From: Clostridium vitabionis
GTDB taxonomy: Bacteria > Bacillota > Clostridia > Lachnospirales > Lachnospiraceae
Length of the DNA stretch: 64,000 nucleotides
Assembly: GCF_015351765.1 (NCBI RefSeq)
Contig: NZ_JADKQA010000002.1
Location: forward strand, 51,402-115,401
Direction: 5' to 3'
Shown here: positions 59,718-64,000 of the stretch, in pieces
Layout: every line of letters starts with the position of its first letter
Position numbering within the stretch: position 1 is the first letter of the stretch
Made by a program: the position numbers and the translations under genes
The notes under the pieces: generated by a model
Database searches by the model: none
Told to the model about the DNA's origin: nothing
What the model saw: the letters and a program-made list of their open reading frames with translations, nothing else

Positions 59718-61070
59718 ATGGGAAAATATTTTGGCACGGACGGTTTCCGCGGTGAGGCGAATGTCGGCCTTACGGTGGAGAACGCCTTCAGGGTCGGCAG
59801 ATTCCTGGGCTGGTACTGCGGACAGCAGAACCCGGGGCAGGCATGCCGGGTCGTCATCGGCAAGGATACCCGCCGGAGCAGCTATATGTTTGAGTACGCG
59901 CTGGTCGCGGGGCTCACAGCCTCCGGGGCGGACGCATATCTCCTGCATGTGACCACGACGCCGAGCGTGTCCTATGTCGTCCGTACCGAGCGATTTGACT
60001 GCGGAATCATGATTTCCGCCAGCCATAACCCTTATTATGACAATGGCATCAAGGTCATCAACGGAAAAGGGGAGAAGCTGGAGGAGTCCGTGATCGTGAA
60101 GATCGAGGACTACCTGGACGGGAAAACCGGGGAGATCCCCCTGGCCACCCGGGAGAAGATCGGCCGCACGGTGGACTATGCCGCGGGGCGGAACCGCTAT
60201 ATCGGCTACCTGATCTCCCTGGCCACCCGCTCCTTCAAGGGAAAACGGATCGGCCTCGACTGCGCCAACGGCAGCAGCTCCTCGGTGGCGAAGAACGTCT
60301 TCGACGCCCTCGGCGCCGAGACGCACGTCATCAACAGCAGCCCCGACGGCTTCAATATCAACACGGACTGCGGATCCACACACATTGATGGCCTCCGGAA
60401 ATTCGTCCGGGAGAACGGCCTCGATGTCGGCTTCGCCTACGACGGCGACGCGGACCGCTGCCTCGCGGTCGATGAGGACGGGAACCTCGTGGACGGGGAC
60501 AAGATCCTCTATGTCTGCGGGAAGTACATGAAGGAGAACGGGACGCTGGTCGGCAACACGGTCGTCACCACGGTCATGAGCAATTTCGGCCTCTATAAGG
60601 CATTTGACCGGGAGGGCATTCGGTACGAGAAGACCGCGGTTGGCGACAAATATGTGTATGAGAACATGTCGAAGAACGGCTATGTTCTCGGCGGAGAACA
60701 GTCCGGCCACATCATTTTCAGCAAATATGAGACCACCGGCGACGGCATCGTGACGAGCCTCAAGATCATGGAGGCGATGCTCGAGAAGAAGGAGACTCTC
60801 GGAAAGCTGGCTTCGGAGGTGACGATCTACCCGCAGGTGCTCAAAAATGTGCGCGTGGCGGACAAGGAAGCCGCGCAGAATGATCCGGCGGTGCTGGCTG
60901 AAGCCAGGCAGGTTGCCGATCTCCTCGGGGATACCGGCAGGATTCTCCTCCGGCCGAGCGGCACGGAGCCGGTGATCCGGGTGATGGTGGAGGCGGAGAG
61001 CGACGCTCTCTGCGAAAAATATGCGGACCGGGTAGTCCGGGTCCTTGAAGACAGGGCAGGCGAGAGATAA
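59718..61070 (+). CDS. glmM: Phosphoglucosamine mutase, 450 aa
   Basis: KYFGTDGFRGEAN at the start, the active-site serine S102 in MISASHNPYYDNGIK, the metal loop FAYDGDADRCLAVD, the sugar loop LGGEQSGHI and the phosphate loop LRPSGTEPVIRVM. Converts glucosamine 6-phosphate to glucosamine 1-phosphate for the cell wall. ATG 59718 follows GGAGGAAC; overlaps greA by one base. Confidence 0.95.
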   Translation: MGKYFGTDGFRGEANVGLTVENAFRVGRFLGWYCGQQNPGQACRVVIGKDTRRSSYMFEYALVAGLTASGADAYLLHVTTTPSVSYVVRTERFDCGIMISASHNPYYDNGIKVINGKGEKLEESVIVKIEDYLDGKTGEIPLATREKIGRTVDYAAGRNRYIGYLISLATRSFKGKRIGLDCANGSSSSVAKNVFDALGAETHVINSSPDGFNINTDCGSTHIDGLRKFVRENGLDVGFAYDGDADRCLAVDEDGNLVDGDKILYVCGKYMKENGTLVGNTVVTTVMSNFGLYKAFDREGIRYEKTAVGDKYVYENMSKNGYVLGGEQSGHIIFSKYETTGDGIVTSLKIMEAMLEKKETLGKLASEVTIYPQVLKNVRVADKEAAQNDPAVLAEARQVADLLGDTGRILLRPSGTEPVIRVMVEAESDALCEKYADRVVRVLEDRAGER

Positions 61071-61576
61071 TGGGACAGAGACTCACACAGGGTGATATCG
61101 ACAAGATTAAGGCGGAAATCAACGAGCGGGAGATGGTTGTCCGCCCGAAGGCGCTGGCTGACCTGAAGGAAGCCAGGGCGCAGGGCGACCTCTCGGAGAA
61201 TTTCGAGTATTACGCGGCAAAGCGCTTCAACAACCAGAACAACAGCCGCATCCGCTATCTCCAGAACCTGCTGAAGACGGCGGTCGTGGTGTCCACGGAC
61301 TCGAAGGCCGACGAGGTTGGCATCGATGATACCGTGACCGTCTATTTTGAGGATGATGATGAGGAGGACACCTACCGCCTCGTGACCAGCATCCGCAGCA
61401 ATTCCATGCAGAACCTGGTCAGCATTGAGTCCCCGATCGGGAGGGCCATCCGAGGCCGCAAGGTGGGCGACCGGGTCCAGGTAAGGCTGGACGGCGGCGG
61501 CTCCTACTACCTGGTTATCCGCAAGATTGACAAATCCTCCGACAGCGAGGAGAATGACCAGATCAGTTCCTATTGA
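61070..61576 (+). CDS. greA: Transcription elongation factor GreA family, 168 aa
   Basis: The N-terminal coiled coil with acidic tip RAQGDLSENFEYYAAK and the C-terminal FKBP-like domain ending with SPIGRAIRGRKVGDRV. Rescues backtracked RNA polymerase. Slightly longer than usual (~157). Starts on the glmM stop codon (TAATG). Confidence 0.92.
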   Translation: MGQRLTQGDIDKIKAEINEREMVVRPKALADLKEARAQGDLSENFEYYAAKRFNNQNNSRIRYLQNLLKTAVVVSTDSKADEVGIDDTVTVYFEDDDEEDTYRLVTSIRSNSMQNLVSIESPIGRAIRGRKVGDRVQVRLDGGGSYYLVIRKIDKSSDSEENDQISSY

Positions 61577-61588
61577 TGAGGAATCTAT

Positions 61589-61629
61589 GGCGCCGGAAGG
61601 GACGGGAGACTGTTCCGCCGGCGCCTTTT
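61589..61629 (+). terminator. Terminator of greA
   Basis: GGCGCCGG (61589-61596) with CCGGCGCC (61618-61625), followed by TTTT. Confidence 0.88.
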
Positions 61630-61735
61630 AACGAGGACAAGCGAAAGCGCAGTCCGAGTTTAGTGGAGTGGCTATCCGCGGAGCGGGGCGCGAGCCCAGC
61701 AGTGCCGCTCATGGTATATGATTAGGGAGAAAAAA
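61630..61735 (+). ncRNA. Candidate structured leader before the UvrA-like gene
   Basis: Two nested hairpins with GNRA loops: GGAC (61635-61638) with GTCC (61652-61655) enclosing GC-GAAA-GC, and GAGCGG (61681-61686) with CCGCTC (61705-61710) enclosing GGGC-GCGA-GCCC. It lies between the greA terminator and the uvrA-like start. No known family is recognised. Confidence 0.35.
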
Positions 61736-64000
61736 ATGGAAGAATATACCCAGGCCGCCGGCGCCGGTGAGATTGTGGTCGCCGATGCCACAGAGAATAA
61801 CCTGAAACACGTGTCCCTCCGGATTCCGAAGAAGAAAATCACGGTCTTCACCGGCGTCTCCGGCTCGGGCAAATCCTCGCTTTGTATCGACACGGTGGCG
61901 GCGGCCTCGAGGAGGGAGCTGAATGCCACATTTCCCAGCTTTGTCCAGCAATTCCTGCCGAAATACGGGCGCCCGCACGTGCTGCGGATCGAGAACCTGC
62001 CGGTGACCATCGTCATCGACCAGAAGAAGCCGGCGTCCAACTCCCGATCCACGGTCGGCACCTACACAGACATTTACGCGCTGCTGCGCCTTCTGTTCTC
62101 CCGCGTGGGCAAGCCGTTCATCGGCTACTCGGACAGCTTCTCCTTCAACCACCCTGCCGGCAAATGCACCCGCTGCGACGGCCTGGGGCAGGTGACGGAG
62201 CTGGATATCCACAAGCTGGTGGATTTTGACAAGTGCCTGAACGACGAGGGCGTCATCAAATTTCCCGCCTTCACGACAGGCGCCTGGCGCTGGAAGAGAT
62301 ACGCCTACAGCGGCCTTTTTGACCTGGATAAGAAAATCCGGGACTACACGCCGGAGGAGCTGAACCTGTTCCTCTACTCGCCGCAGGTCCGCCTGAAAAA
62401 TCCGCCGGCGAACTGGCCGAAGAGCGCGAAGTTCGAGGGCATTTACCCGCGGATGTACCGGAGCATCATCGGGACAAAGGAGGGGCAGAAGTTCAAGAAC
62501 TATCTGGACAAGATGGTCAGCACCTTCACCTGCCCGGACTGCGGGGGAACCCGGGTCAATGATCGGGTGCGCAGCTGTAAGATCAACGGGAAGAACATCG
62601 CGGAGGTCTGCGACATGCCGATCCCGGAGGTGCTGGACTTTGTCCGCGGCGTCACAGACCCGCTGGCGGCGGATATCCGCCGTGAGCTGGAGAAGAAGCT
62701 GGGCGCGCTCCTGGAGATCGGCCTGGGCTACCTCACGCTGAGCCGCGGCACGGACACCCTGTCCGGCGGCGAGGCGCAGCGCATCAAGATTTCCCGCTAT
62801 ATCACCTCCCCGCTGACCGACATGCTCTACGTCCTCGATGAACCCAGCGTCGGCCTTCACGCGAGAGATATCGCCAACCTGAAAAAGTCGCTGGTGCGGC
62901 TCAAAGACCACGGAAATACCGTGCTCATCGTCGAGCATCACCGCGAGATCATCCGGCTTGCGGATCATGTGGTGGATATGGGGCCGATGGCGGGGATGAA
63001 CGGCGGCCAGGTGATGTACGAGGGCACATACGACGGGCTTGTGGCGTCGGATACCCTGACCGGGCGGATGCTGCGCAGCCGGGTGCCGATGAAAACCGCT
63101 TTCCGCGCGCCGACAGGATGGTTTTCCCTGGAACACGCGAACCTGCACAACCTGCGGGATGTATCGGTGAAGCTTCCCCTCGGCGTTCTCACGGTGATCG
63201 CCGGGGTTGCCGGCTCCGGGAAGAGCAGCCTCATGGAAGAGTTCATGCGGCAGTACCCCGGCGAGATCATTTCCATCCGGCAGAAGAATATCGGCATCAA
63301 TCTCCGCTCCACGCCGGCGACCTACCTGGGGATCGCCGACACGATCCGGGAGCGCTTCGCGAAGGAGAACCATGTCTCCGCGAAGCTCTTCTCCTTCAAT
63401 TCCGAGGGCGCCTGCCCGGTGTGCCACGGCAAGGGCGTCATCGTGTCCGAGATGGCCTACATGGACGCGATCGAGACGACATGCGAGGCCTGCGGCGGGA
63501 AGCGGTATTCGGAGAGGGCGCTCTCCTACCGCTGGCGGGGCAGGTCCATCTGGGACGTCATGGATATGACGGTCAACCAGGCCTGCGAATTTTTTGAAAA
63601 TGAGGAATTTGCGGAAAAACTGAGAACATTGCAGAAAGTCGGCCTGGGCTACCTTCATCTGGACCAGTCGATGACCACCCTCTCGGGCGGCGAACTGCAG
63701 CGCATCAAGCTGGCTGACCAGCTGGATAAGGAGGGGCAGGTCTTTGTGATTGATGAGCCCACCGATGGCCTGCATCTCGACGACATCCGCCGGCTGATGG
63801 AGGTCTTCGACGGGATGGCTGACCGGGGCAATTCCCTTTTCGTTATCGAGCACAGCCTGGATGTGATGAAGCAGGCAGATTATCTTGTGGAGATGGGGCC
63901 GGGCGGCGGCTATGCCGGCGGCCGCCTTCTCTTTGCGGGCACGCCGGCAGAAATGCTGGAGAGCAGCGGAAGCGTTACCGCGCCCTATCTGGCGAGTTCT
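61736..64000 (+). CDS. UvrA-like ABC ATPase (second, different paralogue), 3' end outside window
   Basis: Open for 755 codons to the window edge. First Walker A GVSGSGKSS near residue 40; zinc modules CTRCDGLG and CPDCGGTR; signature TLSGGEAQRIKIS near 342; Walker B YVLDEPSVGL. The second cassette has AGVAGSGKSS near 490, CPVCHGKG/CEACGGKR, TLSGGELQRIKLAD and VIDEPTDGL. Much shorter than UvrA (~940), so it lacks part of the UvrB-interaction/insertion region. Weakly similar in plan to 933-3440 but distinct in sequence. AGGGAGAAA upstream of the ATG. Function (repair, tolerance or resistance) unknown. Confidence 0.88.
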   Translation, partial: MEEYTQAAGAGEIVVADATENNLKHVSLRIPKKKITVFTGVSGSGKSSLCIDTVAAASRRELNATFPSFVQQFLPKYGRPHVLRIENLPVTIVIDQKKPASNSRSTVGTYTDIYALLRLLFSRVGKPFIGYSDSFSFNHPAGKCTRCDGLGQVTELDIHKLVDFDKCLNDEGVIKFPAFTTGAWRWKRYAYSGLFDLDKKIRDYTPEELNLFLYSPQVRLKNPPANWPKSAKFEGIYPRMYRSIIGTKEGQKFKNYLDKMVSTFTCPDCGGTRVNDRVRSCKINGKNIAEVCDMPIPEVLDFVRGVTDPLAADIRRELEKKLGALLEIGLGYLTLSRGTDTLSGGEAQRIKISRYITSPLTDMLYVLDEPSVGLHARDIANLKKSLVRLKDHGNTVLIVEHHREIIRLADHVVDMGPMAGMNGGQVMYEGTYDGLVASDTLTGRMLRSRVPMKTAFRAPTGWFSLEHANLHNLRDVSVKLPLGVLTVIAGVAGSGKSSLMEEFMRQYPGEIISIRQKNIGINLRSTPATYLGIADTIRERFAKENHVSAKLFSFNSEGACPVCHGKGVIVSEMAYMDAIETTCEACGGKRYSERALSYRWRGRSIWDVMDMTVNQACEFFENEEFAEKLRTLQKVGLGYLHLDQSMTTLSGGELQRIKLADQLDKEGQVFVIDEPTDGLHLDDIRRLMEVFDGMADRGNSLFVIEHSLDVMKQADYLVEMGPGGGYAGGRLLFAGTPAEMLESSGSVTAPYLASS

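Noticed and set aside
61709-63853. 714-codon minus-strand open frame near the right end
   Set aside because: Antisense to the second UvrA-like gene, which has all ABC motifs; high GC keeps the opposite frame open.

Overview
The window looks like a chromosome segment from an anaerobic member of the Clostridia, most likely a Lachnospiraceae-type gut or rumen Firmicute. The evidence is the gene order rho, rpmE, DUF1385, prmC, prfA, strong AGGAGG-type ribosome binding sites, near-consensus TTGACA/TATAAT promoters, a tripartite TRAP transporter and many LysR, IclR and Rrf2 regulators. The species cannot be named from the sequence alone.

Positions 1 to about 22,430 form an accessory, visibly AT-richer segment. 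It is bracketed by two nearly identical IS605-family ends in direct orientation (1-600, cut by the window edge, and 20,268-22,019). Each of the two ends abuts a 5'-truncated gene with a flavin-linked fold. Inside are a UvrA-like ABC ATPase, an intact IS1182-like element with inverted repeats and a 4-bp target duplication, an IS256 remnant, and an amino-acid/opine-type catabolic block. That block comprises an MmgE/PrpD protein, an opine dehydrogenase, LysR, two ESS-family glutamate-type symporters, AraC, an EutH-like permease and an ornithine-cyclodeaminase-family enzyme. A decayed AAA ATPase (frameshift) and a redox operon (nitroreductase, Rrf2 regulator, quinone-oxidoreductase-like MDR protein) follow.

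Positions 22,840-36,420 are GC-rich and hold an aldonate/uronate route. Altronate dehydratase, two PfkB-type KDG kinases, KDPG aldolase and an RpiB/LacAB isomerase would convert altronate through KDG and KDPG to pyruvate and glyceraldehyde 3-phosphate. An IclR regulator sits divergently from one kinase, and both promoters carry the same 15-bp inverted-repeat operator just downstream of the -10 box. A 45-residue small protein, an unusual tandem alpha/beta hydrolase, a HIT protein and an ABC-class ATPase are embedded in this block.

Positions 35,560-49,980 hold a second catabolic block: a PEP mutase/isocitrate lyase family protein, an HMG-CoA-lyase-like protein, LysR, an acylating aldehyde dehydrogenase, a MoxR ATPase with a CoxE-like VWA protein, a dehydroquinate synthase, a glycerophosphodiesterase, then a TIM-barrel isomerase/dehydratase, a shikimate-dehydrogenase-like protein and TRAP transporter DctQ-M-P. 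This assembly looks like uptake and processing of a cyclitol or shikimate/quinate-type acid; that function is inference.

Positions 50,100-64,000 return to core genome: rho (with a roughly 310-residue low-complexity insert), rpmE with a structured leader, DUF1385, prmC, prfA, a ComEB-like deaminase, rfbA, rfbB, rfbD (no rfbC in place), glmM, greA and a second, different UvrA-like ATPase that runs off the window.
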